Assembly: GCA_029573495.1 (NCBI GenBank)
Contig: JAKQEI010000278.1
Coordinates: 1 to 64,000 of the forward strand
Source: Bacteroidota bacterium
GTDB taxonomy: Bacteria; Bacteroidota; Bacteroidia; Flavobacteriales_F; PHOS-HE28
DNA length: 64,000 nucleotides
Reading direction: 5' to 3'
The position numbers and the translations under genes are program-made. The notes under the pieces are model-generated. The model had not been told where the DNA came from, searched no databases, and saw nothing but the letters and a program-made list of their open reading frames with translations. Shown one piece after another: positions 17,101 through 24,810 of this stretch (its first letter is position 1; each line of letters starts with the position of its first letter).

Positions 17101-17661
17101 TCAGGGTTTCGCCGACGATCTGTTCAGATCGATCAGGTCCATGATCACCTCAAGTTGACCTGCGAGCCGCTTCCATGCATGCCCGCTCGGAAGGAATACT
17201 CTCGTCGCAACTTCCATCCTTGGTTCCTCGGTCCTGATAGGGCACCTTGTCCACGCTCTAAACCGGTCGGCATCAACCTCGCTTTCGAATCGCTGGTACC
17301 ACCGACTTCCCTTGCGTTCCACGAACATGCGCTTCACCGGTGCGGACAATACATCGGACCCGCAAACAAGGTGCATGGAATCCACGTCGGAACGAAGCTT
17401 CTCAGTGAGTGTGAAACGAAGCACATAGTGATCCCAGGAACTGTGACGGGTCAGATCGAACTCGAATTCGGCCTCCTCCCCCTTTAGGTCGTCAATAGGA
17501 TAGACGTGATAAAGGACTCCATCAGCATCGGATCTGGAAACGTACATCCGGTCCACACGTTGGGCATCCACTTGGCTCATGAGGAATAGCGCCGTAAATA
17601 ACGAGAGGAACGCACGCAGCGTTCCTCTCGTCCGAATGGAGCCGGGCCTTGGATCACTCAC
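17101..17661 (-). CDS. Small secreted protein of unknown function
   Basis: About 186 residues. The start is uncertain: GTG at 17661 overlaps the stop of the upstream TRL-like gene (GTGAGTGA) and gives a signal peptide (AFLSLFTALFLMSQVDAQ). The longer frame from 17775 is a shadow of that gene. The mature protein begins QRVDRMYVSR and is predicted to be a soluble beta-rich domain. No family recognised. A hairpin sits inside the signal-peptide codons (see findings). Confidence 0.55.
   Translation of the reverse strand: MSDPRPGSIRTRGTLRAFLSLFTALFLMSQVDAQRVDRMYVSRSDADGVLYHVYPIDDLKGEEAEFEFDLTRHSSWDHYVLRFTLTEKLRSDVDSMHLVCGSDVLSAPVKRMFVERKGSRWYQRFESEVDADRFRAWTRCPIRTEEPRMEVATRVFLPSGHAWKRLAGQLEVIMDLIDLNRSSAKP
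17606..17634 (-). terminator. Hairpin overlapping signal-peptide codons: terminator or attenuator
   Basis: The minus strand has a perfect 12-base stem (CGAGAGGAACGC and complement) with a 5-base loop TGCGT, then TTATTT. It follows the TRL-like gene stop by about 20 bases and would end its mRNA, but it also lies in the reading frame of the downstream protein. Confidence 0.55.
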
Positions 17662-17971
17662 CGTACACCACGACCTTGTACTTGGCGATGATGCCAAGGA
17701 TGCTGTTGACGTGCTCGTCAACGTGGTGGATCTTGGTGATGCCGGCGGATTTCGCGGCGGTCTCAATACTCGCATCTCCGGTTGCGACAGCCCCCAGAAT
17801 GGACATTGCTTCAGCCGAACCCACCTTACTGGAACCAGTGTTGTCGGTCACAGCCAAAGGTGCCTTAAGGTCAGTGTAGATAACACCGGTCAAAGGCGCT
17901 TTCACCTGCGCACAACTGGTCATAAGGAGAGCGACGAGGACAACGCCTGCTGTGATGGTCGAACGTTTCAT
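17654..17971 (-). CDS. TRL-like family lipoprotein
   Basis: 105 residues from MKRSTITAGVVL at 17971. Lipobox LMTSC|A near residue 18. The body (PLTGVIYTDLKAPLAVT, SILGAVATGDASIETAAKSAGITKIHHVDEH, IIAKYKVVVYGE) matches the TRL-like family, small envelope lipoproteins found in many bacteria with unknown role. The upstream frame to 18049 is not needed; a -7-like box at 17998 fits the start at 17971. Confidence 0.8.
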   Translation of the reverse strand: MKRSTITAGVVLVALLMTSCAQVKAPLTGVIYTDLKAPLAVTDNTGSSKVGSAEAMSILGAVATGDASIETAAKSAGITKIHHVDEHVNSILGIIAKYKVVVYGE

Positions 17972-17997
17972 GATGGTAAGGCGGTTAAGTTTCATCG

Positions 17998-18005
17998 CAA
18001 TGTTA
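17998..18005 (-). promoter_or_regulatory. Possible -7 box for the TRL-like gene
   Basis: The minus strand reads TAACATTG, one mismatch from TAnnTTTG, 26 bases upstream of the start at 17971. Speculative. The rest of 18006-18292, which separates the divergent genes, holds no recognised gene. Confidence 0.35.
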
Positions 18006-18292
18006 CTCATCTTCCCGGAATGGAAGCCACCCCACGATGGTTCAATCACAGCGCGGAGGAGGATGTTCCGAACAGTCGAGGCGCTTCGGGGTCAAGCCCT
18101 TAAAGCCCGGGCATCACTGGAAGTTCCTTTAGGGTTGAGCACCGCAGCATGACCGGATGTGGCAACGGCTTAGCCCGTAAGATGATGCTCAGGTGGCTCC
18201 AATTACACCCACCCATACGATCCGTCAGTCACGGAACGTGAAGCACGAAACTGAGCCGAACAAACCCAGGTCGATCGCTGACCGCTCGGTTC

Positions 18293-18300
18293 TACCTTCG
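18293..18300 (+). promoter_or_regulatory. Probable -7 box for the DUF3332 gene
   Basis: TACCTTCG, the T-to-C variant of TAnnTTTG, ends 42 bases before the start at 18343. Confidence 0.35.
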
Positions 18301-18342
18301 TGGTCGAACCCTGAAAGACACACCATAGACCAACCCGATCAC

Positions 18343-18924
18343 ATGAAGACCTTCAAACGTCCACTATTCGCCCTGGCCATGGGCAGCCTCCTGATCACGC
18401 AGACCGGGTGCTTCGGCACCTTCGCGCTTACCCGGAAGGCTTATGAATTCCACGATGGCCTAACGGATAGCAAGTTCCTCAAGTCCTTGTTGTTCTGGAT
18501 ACCCGGTGGCTTTGTGTATGGTATCGTGGGCTTCATCGATGTGGTCATCCTCAACCTCATCGAATTCTGGAGCGGCAGTAACCCGATCTCCATGAATGAA
18601 GGGGACTACGAGATGCAGATGGCATCCATCAAGGGCGAGGAGTTCAAGATCGAAGCCACCAAGGACACGTTCACCACCACCCAGCTCACCGGCGCGAAGG
18701 CCGGGGAAGTGCGTGTGATGAAGTACGATCGCTGCGACAACACCTGGAAATACACGGACAGCAACGTGAAGGACATGGCTGTGATGACCTTCATCGGTGG
18801 TGATGCGGACAACATCCGTGTGTACACGGACAACGGTTCCGTTGACCTGACCGCCGCCGACATGGCCGACGCCTCCGTGCTCGCCACCAAGTTCGCAGGT
18901 TGCGAGCTGGCGTTGGCGAAGTGA
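18343..18924 (+). CDS. DUF3332-family lipoprotein
   Basis: 193 residues. The start at 18343 (MKTFKRPLFALAMG) gives a signal peptide with lipobox LLITQTGC|F. The conserved block GCFGTFALTRKAYEFHDG ... SKFLKSLLFWIPGGFVYGIVGFIDVVILNLIEFWSGSNPI contains a hydrophobic hairpin and the EFWSGSNP motif of DUF3332, which is widespread in Gram-negative bacteria without known function. A C-terminal beta domain follows (EMQMASIKGEEFKIEATKD). Monocistronic with terminator downstream. Confidence 0.85.
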   Translation: MKTFKRPLFALAMGSLLITQTGCFGTFALTRKAYEFHDGLTDSKFLKSLLFWIPGGFVYGIVGFIDVVILNLIEFWSGSNPISMNEGDYEMQMASIKGEEFKIEATKDTFTTTQLTGAKAGEVRVMKYDRCDNTWKYTDSNVKDMAVMTFIGGDADNIRVYTDNGSVDLTAADMADASVLATKFAGCELALAK

Positions 18925-18940
18925 CCGTACTTCCATCAGC

Positions 18941-18971
18941 GAAGAAGCCCGGCCGATGGCCGGGCTTCTTC
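18941..18971. terminator. Bidirectional hairpin terminator
   Basis: A perfect inverted repeat of 14 bases per arm (GAAGAAGCCCGGCC) with loop GAT, between the convergent DUF3332 and fumC genes. Confidence 0.85.
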
Positions 18972-18989
18972 GTTACCGCATGGGTCCTA

Positions 18990-20384
18990 TCAGCCCTCGC
19001 TCGTCATCTTCGCCGGGTCCACCCACTTGTCGAAGTCGGCTGCGCTGACATGCCCCAATGCGATGGCGGCCTCCTTCAACGTCGTACCCTCCTTGTGCGC
19101 CTTCTTCGCGATCTCCGCCGCATTGTAATACCCGATGTGCGGGTTGAGGCTCGTCACCAACATCAACGAGTTCTCGAGGTGACGCTGGATCACGGCCTTG
19201 TTCGGCTCGATGCCCTCGGCGCACTTCTCCGTGAAGCTCACGCACGCATCGCCCAGCAGCCGACCGCTCATCAGCACATTGGCCGCGATCAAGGGCTTGA
19301 AGACGTTCAGCTCGAAATGACCCTGCATGCCACCCACGCTCACCGCCACGTCATTGCCGATCACCTGGGCGCAGACCATCGTCAAGGCCTCGGGCTGGGT
19401 GGGATTGACCTTGCCTGGCATGATGCTCGATCCCGGTTCGTTGTCCGGGATGATGAGCTCGCCGATGCCGCTGCGCGGGCCGCTGCTGAGGATGCGGATG
19501 TCGTTGCCGATCTTCATCAGGGAAACGGCCAGCCGCTTGTACGCACCGCTCAGTTCCACCATGGCGTCGTGCGCGGCCAATGACTCGAACTTGTTCGGGG
19601 CGGTCACGAAGGGATGCCCGGTCAGTTCCGCGATCTTCTTCGCCACAAGCACGGCATAGCCCTTCGGCGCGTTGAGGCCTGTGCCCACCGCTGTTCCACC
19701 GAGCGCCAGCTCCCGCACCATGCCCAACGCGTTCTCCACTGCGCGCAAGCCGTTGTCGAGCTGCTGTACATAGCCACTGAACTCCTGGCCCAACGTCAAC
19801 GGGGTCGCGTCCATGAAGTGCGTCCGTCCGGTCTTCACGATCGCGGCGAAGTCCTTCGCCTTCCGGTCCAAGGCATCGCGCAGCATCTTAACGCCCGGGA
19901 TGGTCACCTCCACCGCCTGGGTGTAGGCCGCGATGTGCATGGCCGTCGGGTACGTATCGTTGCTGCTCTGGCTCTTGTTGACGTCGTCGTTCGGATTTAG
20001 CACCTTCTGCTCATCGGTAAGCTTGCCGCCGTTGAGCACATGCGCCCGGTACGCGATCACCTCGTTGAGGTTCATATTGCTCTGGGTGCCGCTGCCGGTC
20101 TGCCAGATCACGAGCGGGAACTGGTCGTCCAATTTCCCCTCCAGGATCTCATCACACACCTTGCCGATCAAGTCGCACTTCTCCTTCGGCAACTTGCCCA
20201 GCTCCACGTTGGTCAGGGCGGCGGCCTTCTTCAGATAGGCGAAGGCGCGGATGATCTCGATCGGCATGCTGGCCGGCGGCCCGATCTTGAAGTTGTTGCG
20301 GCTGCGCTCGGTCTGTGCGCCCCAGTACTTGTCGGCGGGCACCTTCACCTCGCCCATGGTGTCTTTCTCGATACGGTGGTCCAT
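18990..20384 (-). CDS. fumC: Fumarate hydratase, class II
   Basis: 464 residues. Interconverts fumarate and malate in the TCA cycle without an iron-sulfur cluster. Signature [17 protein letters not shown] near residues 318-334 is diagnostic of the fumarase/aspartase superfamily; [15 protein letters not shown] and [19 protein letters not shown] (as [11 protein letters not shown]) are fumC motifs. The start [16 protein letters not shown] is the usual N-terminus. Upstream lies a palindromic repeat at 20394-20456. Confidence 0.95.
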   Translation of the reverse strand: MDHRIEKDTMGEVKVPADKYWGAQTERSRNNFKIGPPASMPIEIIRAFAYLKKAAALTNVELGKLPKEKCDLIGKVCDEILEGKLDDQFPLVIWQTGSGTQSNMNLNEVIAYRAHVLNGGKLTDEQKVLNPNDDVNKSQSSNDTYPTAMHIAAYTQAVEVTIPGVKMLRDALDRKAKDFAAIVKTGRTHFMDATPLTLGQEFSGYVQQLDNGLRAVENALGMVRELALGGTAVGTGLNAPKGYAVLVAKKIAELTGHPFVTAPNKFESLAAHDAMVELSGAYKRLAVSLMKIGNDIRILSSGPRSGIGELIIPDNEPGSSIMPGKVNPTQPEALTMVCAQVIGNDVAVSVGGMQGHFELNVFKPLIAANVLMSGRLLGDACVSFTEKCAEGIEPNKAVIQRHLENSLMLVTSLNPHIGYYNAAEIAKKAHKEGTTLKEAAIALGHVSAADFDKWVDPAKMTSEG

Positions 20385-20393
20385 GTCAGTCAG

Positions 20394-20456
20394 CAGTTGG
20401 CAGTATGCGGTTGGTAGTAGGATCCTGAAAGTCGGTCAACTGCCTACTGCCAACTG
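20394..20456. repeat. Palindromic dispersed repeat, copy 1 (GCAGTTGGCAGTA family)
   Basis: Two 20-base arms, 20394-20413 and 20437-20456, are complementary at 18 of 20 positions and separated by 23 bases. The core CAGTTGGCAGTA...  recurs near 57655-57721. It occupies the gap between prfB and fumC. This looks like a REP-type intergenic repeat. Confidence 0.6.
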
Positions 20457-20478
20457 GCAACAGCCGACTTGCACCTTG

Positions 20479-21576
20479 TCACACCTTCTGGCTCTGCCCT
20501 TGTTGCATCAGGTAGGCCTTCAGGAACTCGTCGATGTACCCGTCCAGCACATCGTCCACGTTGCTCGTCTCGTGTTCGGTGCGCACATCCTTCACCAGCT
20601 TGTATGGCTGCAGCACGTAGTTGCGGATCTGGCTGCCCCATTCGATCTTCTTCTTCCCCGCCTCGATCTCGCTGCGTTTGCTGCGTCGGCGTTCCAGTTC
20701 GGCCTCGTACAACTGGCTCTTCAGCAGTTGCAGCGCCTTGGTCTTATTGTCCAGCTGACTCCGCGTCTCGGTGTTCTCGATGATGATGCCCGTGGGCGCG
20801 TGGCGCAGTCGCACACCGGTCTCCACCTTGTTCACGTTCTGGCCGCCGGCGCCACCGCTGCGAAAGGTGTCCCAGGTGATGTCCGCGGGATTGATCTCGA
20901 TGTCGATGCTCTCGTCCACCAGCGGGAAGACGTACACGCTCACAAAGCTCGTGTGGCGCCGTGCGTTACTGTCGAAGGGGCTGATGCGCACCAGACGATG
21001 CACGCCGTTCTCACCCTTCAACATCCCGAAGGCGAACTCACCGTCCACCTCCATGGTGGCCTGCTTGATGCCGGCCCCTTCACCGTCCTGGTAGTCGAGC
21101 GTACGGGTCTCGTAGCCGTTCTTCTTGGCCCACATCTGGTACATACGCAGCAGCATGCCGGCCCAGTCGCAGCTCTCGGTGCCGCCCGCGCCCGCGGTGA
21201 TCTGCACCACGGCGCTCAGCGGATCCTCCTCGGCGCTGAGCATGTTCTTGAACTCAAGTTCCTCCAGCGCTTCGGAGGCCTTCTTGAACTGGGCGTCCAC
21301 CTCCTCTTCGCTCACCTCCTTCGCCTTCCAGAAGTCGAACATCACGCCCAGGTCGTCCATCTCCCGCTTCACGGCCTCGTACAGGCCCACCCAGCGCTTG
21401 AGCTCACGGATGCGATGCATCACCTGTTGGGCCTTCTTCTGGTCGTTCCAGAACTCGGGGTCCAGGGTGTACTTCTCCTCCTCTTGGATCCGACCGCGCT
21501 TCTCCTCGATGTCCAGGTAGCCTTTGAGGGCTTCCAGGCGTTCGTTGAGCTCGTCGATCTTCTCGATGGTGATCAT
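20479..21576 (-). CDS. prfB: Peptide chain release factor 2
   Basis: 365 residues from the start at 21576 ([14 protein letters not shown]). Terminates translation at UGA and UAA. The catalytic GGQ loop is [20 protein letters not shown] near residue 245, and the stop-recognition SPF motif is present ([14 protein letters not shown]). The [10 protein letters not shown] region where many prfB genes carry an in-frame UGA and a programmed +1 shift is read directly here, so no frameshift is needed. Longer upstream frame to 21633 is unnecessary. Confidence 0.95.
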   Translation of the reverse strand: MITIEKIDELNERLEALKGYLDIEEKRGRIQEEEKYTLDPEFWNDQKKAQQVMHRIRELKRWVGLYEAVKREMDDLGVMFDFWKAKEVSEEEVDAQFKKASEALEELEFKNMLSAEEDPLSAVVQITAGAGGTESCDWAGMLLRMYQMWAKKNGYETRTLDYQDGEGAGIKQATMEVDGEFAFGMLKGENGVHRLVRISPFDSNARRHTSFVSVYVFPLVDESIDIEINPADITWDTFRSGGAGGQNVNKVETGVRLRHAPTGIIIENTETRSQLDNKTKALQLLKSQLYEAELERRRSKRSEIEAGKKKIEWGSQIRNYVLQPYKLVKDVRTEHETSNVDDVLDGYIDEFLKAYLMQQGQSQKV

Positions 21577-21601
21577 GGCGCGGGACCTGTCGTTCGGGCG
21601 G

Positions 21602-21609
21602 CAAAAGTA
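21602..21609 (-). promoter_or_regulatory. -7 promoter box for prfB
   Basis: The minus strand reads TACTTTTG, a perfect TAnnTTTG, 25 bases upstream of the prfB start. Confidence 0.55.
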
Positions 21610-21691
21610 GGTGGCCGGGCGGGAAGGCGGCACCGCACCATCAGCCTGGAACGCACATGGGCTTCCCCGTCGCGCACCGGAAGTGATCGGA

Positions 21692-22153
21692 TCAGAGGTT
21701 ATCCATAGCCTTCGCTACCTCGGCTACCTGGAAACCCTTCCGCAGGAAATAGGCCATCACCTTCTGCCGCTTCAGGAATCCGTTCGGTTCCTTCTCCTTC
21801 TCCCAGCGCTTCGCGACCAGCTTCTGTAGGAGCTCATTCTGCTCCTCCTTATCGATGGCTTTCAGGGCCGCACGGATGCACGGCTCGCTGATCCGTTTCA
21901 GCTTCAACGCCGCCTCGATCTTGCGCGGACCCCAACCCTTCTGCCGCGACTTGCTCACTGCGAAATGCTCCGCGAAGCGCGCCTCGTTCAAGAAACCCTC
22001 ACCGATGAGCTGGCTGATGATGGGCTCGATCTCCCTGGCCGGCACCTCCCATGCATAGAGCTTGTCGCGCACCTCCTGCTGGCAACGCTCCTGCCGGGCG
22101 CAGTAGTTGCGGGCTTTGGGGAGCACGGTCAGAGCTGCACTTCCTTTCGACAT
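21692..22153 (-). CDS. recX: Regulatory protein RecX
   Basis: 153 residues of three-helix repeats. Inhibits or modulates RecA filaments. Typical features are [19 protein letters not shown] near residue 13-31, [31 protein letters not shown] and MAYFLRKGF. Positively charged throughout. recA is not in the window. It is transcribed from the same strand as rng but separated by 35 bases. Confidence 0.9.
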   Translation of the reverse strand: MSKGSAALTVLPKARNYCARQERCQQEVRDKLYAWEVPAREIEPIISQLIGEGFLNEARFAEHFAVSKSRQKGWGPRKIEAALKLKRISEPCIRAALKAIDKEEQNELLQKLVAKRWEKEKEPNGFLKRQKVMAYFLRKGFQVAEVAKAMDNL

Positions 22154-22188
22154 CGAGCGGATGCCAACCTAGGATCGATAAGCCAAGA

Positions 22189-23739
22189 TCACAACGGCAC
22201 CTCGTTCCCCGCGCCATCCTGCACGGTGAAGTCGAGGTATTGGTGCGAGCCCTCGCCCTTCACCTTCACCCACTTCTTCCAGCGCCACCACCACTTCTGC
22301 TGGATGCTCGGGAAGCCCTTGGTGAAGTACGCTGCGAGGAAAGGATGCACGCTCAGCGTGAGTCCGGTCATCTGCTTCTCGCCAAGCAGGTAGTTGAGCG
22401 CGTTCTCGATCTCGTCCACGATGAGGACGGGGGCGCTCACTTCGCCCGTACCGCCGCAGGTGGGGCAGCTCTCGCTGGTGTCGATCTCCGTTTCCGGACG
22501 GACCCGCTGACGGGTGAGCTCGATCACCCCGAAGCGTGAGGGCGGCAGCACGTTGTGCTTCGCCTTGTCGTCCTCCATGGCATCCTTCAACGCCTTGTGC
22601 AGGATCCGGCGGTTCTCCGGTTCGTAGAGGTCGATGAAGTCGATGGCGACGATGCCGCCCATGTCGCGCAGGCGCAGCAGCCGGGCGATCTCCCTGGCCG
22701 CCTCCACGTTGATGTCCAACGCGTTCTTCTCCTGGGCCTGGTTGCCTCCCTTACGACTGCCACTGTTCACGTCGATCACGTGCATGGCCTCCGTCTTCTC
22801 GATGATCAGGTAAGCCCCGCTGCTCAGCATCACCTGCTTGCCGAAGGCCTGCTTGATCTGCTTGTTGACCCCGAAGTGATCGAAGATGTCTAGTTTGTTC
22901 TTGTAGTGCTTGACGATGCCCTTCTTCTCCGGCGCGGTCTTCTCCAGGGTCTGGTAGATCTCCTCGGCGAGGAGTTCATCATCCACATGGATGCTGGTGA
23001 AGTCCTTGTTCAGTACATCGCGCAGGACAGCGCTGGTGCGGTCAAGCTCGCCGAGCACCTTCTTGGGTGCCTGTGCGTTGCGCAGGTTGCGGAACATCGT
23101 GTCCCAGCGTTGCAGCAGCGTCTTCAGGTCGTTCTCCAGGTCCTCGGTACGCTTGCCTTCGGCGTTGGTGCGGATGATCACCCCGAAGTTCTTCGGCTTG
23201 ATGGCGATCATCAGTTCCTTCAGGCGCTTGCGCTCCACCTCATCGGTGATGCGCGAGGAGATGCTGGTCTTGTTGATGAAGGGCACCAGCACCATGTACC
23301 GTCCGGCCAGGGTGACCTCGGCGGTGAGGCGGGGTCCCTTGGTGCTGATGGGCTCCTTGGCGATCTGCACCAGGATGCTCTGGCTGGCGCTGATCACCTC
23401 GCTGAGCTTGCCCTCCTTCGGGATGTCCTGGTCGAGTTTCCAGTCCTCCAGCAAGCTGCTGGTCACGGTGCCACTGACGGCACCTTTGGTGAACTTGTAG
23501 GAATTGCGGTATTGCGGACCGAGGTCGAAGTAGTGCAGGAAGGCGTCCTTCTCATGGCCCACGTCCACGAAGGCGGCGTTGAGGCCTGGAGCCACCTTGC
23601 GTATCTTGGCCAGGTACACATCGCCCACGGCGAAACCGCGGTCGGTCTTCTCGCGGTGCAGTTCGGCCAGCACCTTGTCCTTCATCAGGGCAAGGGCCAC
23701 CTGGCCGTCGGCGGACCGGATGATGAGATCGATGTTCAC
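22189..23739 (-). CDS. rng: Ribonuclease G/E family endoribonuclease
   Basis: 516 residues. Cleaves single-stranded RNA in rRNA maturation and mRNA decay. The N-terminal S1 segment (YLAKIRKVAPGLNAAFVDVG) is followed by the RNase H-like and DNase I-like parts, with IDVNSGSRKGGNQAQEKNALDINVEAAREIARLLRLRDMGGIVAIDFID near residues 330-380, the catalytic aspartates, and the zinc-link pair CPTCGG near residue 436. Length fits RNase G, not the long RNase E; Bacteroidota often call it rne/rng. An RNase-type hairpin lies upstream (23801-23828). Confidence 0.93.
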   Translation of the reverse strand: MNIDLIIRSADGQVALALMKDKVLAELHREKTDRGFAVGDVYLAKIRKVAPGLNAAFVDVGHEKDAFLHYFDLGPQYRNSYKFTKGAVSGTVTSSLLEDWKLDQDIPKEGKLSEVISASQSILVQIAKEPISTKGPRLTAEVTLAGRYMVLVPFINKTSISSRITDEVERKRLKELMIAIKPKNFGVIIRTNAEGKRTEDLENDLKTLLQRWDTMFRNLRNAQAPKKVLGELDRTSAVLRDVLNKDFTSIHVDDELLAEEIYQTLEKTAPEKKGIVKHYKNKLDIFDHFGVNKQIKQAFGKQVMLSSGAYLIIEKTEAMHVIDVNSGSRKGGNQAQEKNALDINVEAAREIARLLRLRDMGGIVAIDFIDLYEPENRRILHKALKDAMEDDKAKHNVLPPSRFGVIELTRQRVRPETEIDTSESCPTCGGTGEVSAPVLIVDEIENALNYLLGEKQMTGLTLSVHPFLAAYFTKGFPSIQQKWWWRWKKWVKVKGEGSHQYLDFTVQDGAGNEVPL

Positions 23740-23800
23740 TACGGGACCATGGTATAGATGGATACGGGGCGGCGCGGGGCCACCCTGTGAACGTACGTGC

Positions 23801-23828
23801 GGGCCGGGAACGGGATGTTCCCTGGCCC
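23801..23828 (-). other. Stem-loop upstream of rng
   Basis: GGGCC-GGGAAC, loop GGGAT, GTTCCC-T-GGCCC forms an 11-pair stem with one bulged base, 60 bases before the rng start on the minus strand. No U tract follows, so it is probably not a simple terminator; it could be an mRNA leader structure. Confidence 0.4.
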
Positions 23829-23853
23829 ACGCCGTTCCACACGTCGAAGGACC

Positions 23854-23949
23854 TTACCGGTTCTTCTTCTTGTGACGGTTCTTCCGCAGGCGCTTCTTGC
23901 GCTTGTGGGTGGCCATCTTATGTCGCTTCCGCTTCTTTCCGCAGGGCAT
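23854..23949 (-). CDS. 31-residue mS38-like (AURKAIP1/COX24) ribosomal protein
   Basis: A very basic 31-residue protein beginning MPCGKKRKRHKMATHKRKKR and ending HKKKNR. Over half the residues are Lys, Arg or His. This matches the short AURKAIP1/COX24-domain proteins of Bacteroidota, which belong with the mS38/bS22 small-subunit ribosomal proteins. It lies 8 bases after the TPR gene stop, in an operon with HU-like and TPR genes upstream and rng downstream. Confidence 0.8.
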   Translation of the reverse strand: MPCGKKRKRHKMATHKRKKRLRKNRHKKKNR

Positions 23950-23957
23950 GGTGCTCC

Positions 23958-24446
23958 TTATTTAACGTTCTCCAATTCAAGCAGGAAGCGGTCCACACCG
24001 TTGATGATGGCCGTGTCCTGCGTCAGTGTTCTGTACTTCTTCAAGCTCGCGATCGCCTGGGCATTGCTGTCCAGTGTCGCGTAGGTGCGCCCCAGGTAGA
24101 ACCAGGCATCGGGGAAGTTCTCCGGGTCTAGTTCAAGTACCTTCTGGAAGCGGTTCAATGCCTTGTCGTACTGACCGCTCTGGATGGAGAAGAGCCCGAG
24201 GTGCCAATGCGCTTCCACATTGTCCGGGTCCTCCGCCAGGATCTCGCGCAGCATCATGATGCCACGCATGGGGTCCTGTCCGTTCACCAGGGCGATCGCC
24301 TCCTGGGTCTTCGCCTGGCCGGGGTCCATGGTCCGGACCTGGGCCGCTTCCTTCCCGGATGGGGTCCGGGGCGCCATCATCAAAAGAACGATCACCACCA
24401 ACGCACCCAACAGGGCCAGCAACTGGGGCCTTTTCAGACCCATCAC
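23958..24446 (-). CDS. Membrane-anchored tetratricopeptide repeat protein
   Basis: 162 residues. An N-terminal membrane helix (LLALLGALVVIVLLMM) anchors a periplasmic domain with two to three TPR motifs (PDNVEAHWHLGLFSIQSGQYDKAL; PENFPDAWFYLGRTYATLDSNAQAI). It probably acts as a scaffold, but no partner is known. The start overlaps the stop of the HU-like gene by four bases, so the two are translationally coupled. Confidence 0.8.
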   Translation of the reverse strand: MMGLKRPQLLALLGALVVIVLLMMAPRTPSGKEAAQVRTMDPGQAKTQEAIALVNGQDPMRGIMMLREILAEDPDNVEAHWHLGLFSIQSGQYDKALNRFQKVLELDPENFPDAWFYLGRTYATLDSNAQAIASLKKYRTLTQDTAIINGVDRFLLELENVK

Positions 24447-24742
24447 TGCTGCCCGCCAGCGGCGGGACGGTTCTTCACCTTGTCGACGAACGTGTCGGCA
24501 GGCTTGAACGCCGGCACATCGTGCGCCGGTATGATGATGGTGGTGTTCTGGGCCAGGATCCTTCCGGTCTTCTGTGCCCTGCGCTTCACCACGAAGCTCC
24601 CGAAACCACGGAGATGTACGTTCTCTCCCTTCTCCAGGCTGTTCTTCACTTCCTCCATGAATGCCTCCACGGTGGTCAGGACCACCTGACGTTCAACGCC
24701 CGTGCGCTTGGAGATGATGCTGACCAACTCTGCCTTCGTCAT
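24443..24742 (-). CDS. HU/IHF-family DNA-binding protein
   Basis: 99 residues from MTKAELVSIISKRTG at 24742. The dimerisation helix and the DNA-binding beta-arm start FGSFVVKRRAQKTGR, with arm tip rich in Ala/Asn. The C-terminal part contains VPAFKPADTFVDKVK. It bends DNA like HU or IHF. A perfect promoter box lies 21 bases upstream. It is the first gene of the operon ending in rng. Confidence 0.88.
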   Translation of the reverse strand: MTKAELVSIISKRTGVERQVVLTTVEAFMEEVKNSLEKGENVHLRGFGSFVVKRRAQKTGRILAQNTTIIIPAHDVPAFKPADTFVDKVKNRPAAGGQQ

Positions 24743-24763
24743 ACCCTCTTCGGTTTGGGGCGG

Positions 24764-24793
24764 CAAAGATAGCCGTTGGAACGGATCACGCAA
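24764..24793 (-). promoter_or_regulatory. Promoter of the HU-TPR-mS38-rng operon
   Basis: The minus strand has TATCTTTG at 24764-24771 (perfect TAnnTTTG) and TTG at 24791-24793, with a 19-base spacer, so both -7 and -33 elements of the Bacteroidota consensus are present. Confidence 0.7.
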
Positions 24794-24795
24794 CC

Positions 24796-24803
24796 GATCT
24801 TTG
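24796..24803 (+). promoter_or_regulatory. Possible -7 box of mutY
   Basis: GATCTTTG has one mismatch from TAnnTTTG and ends only 7 bases before the mutY ATG, implying an almost leaderless transcript. Confidence 0.4.
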
Positions 24804-24810
24804 GCCCTGT

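Noticed and set aside
17662-17775. Upstream extension of the 17101 protein
   Set aside because: Ser/Thr/Pro-rich residues come from another frame of the TRL-like gene.
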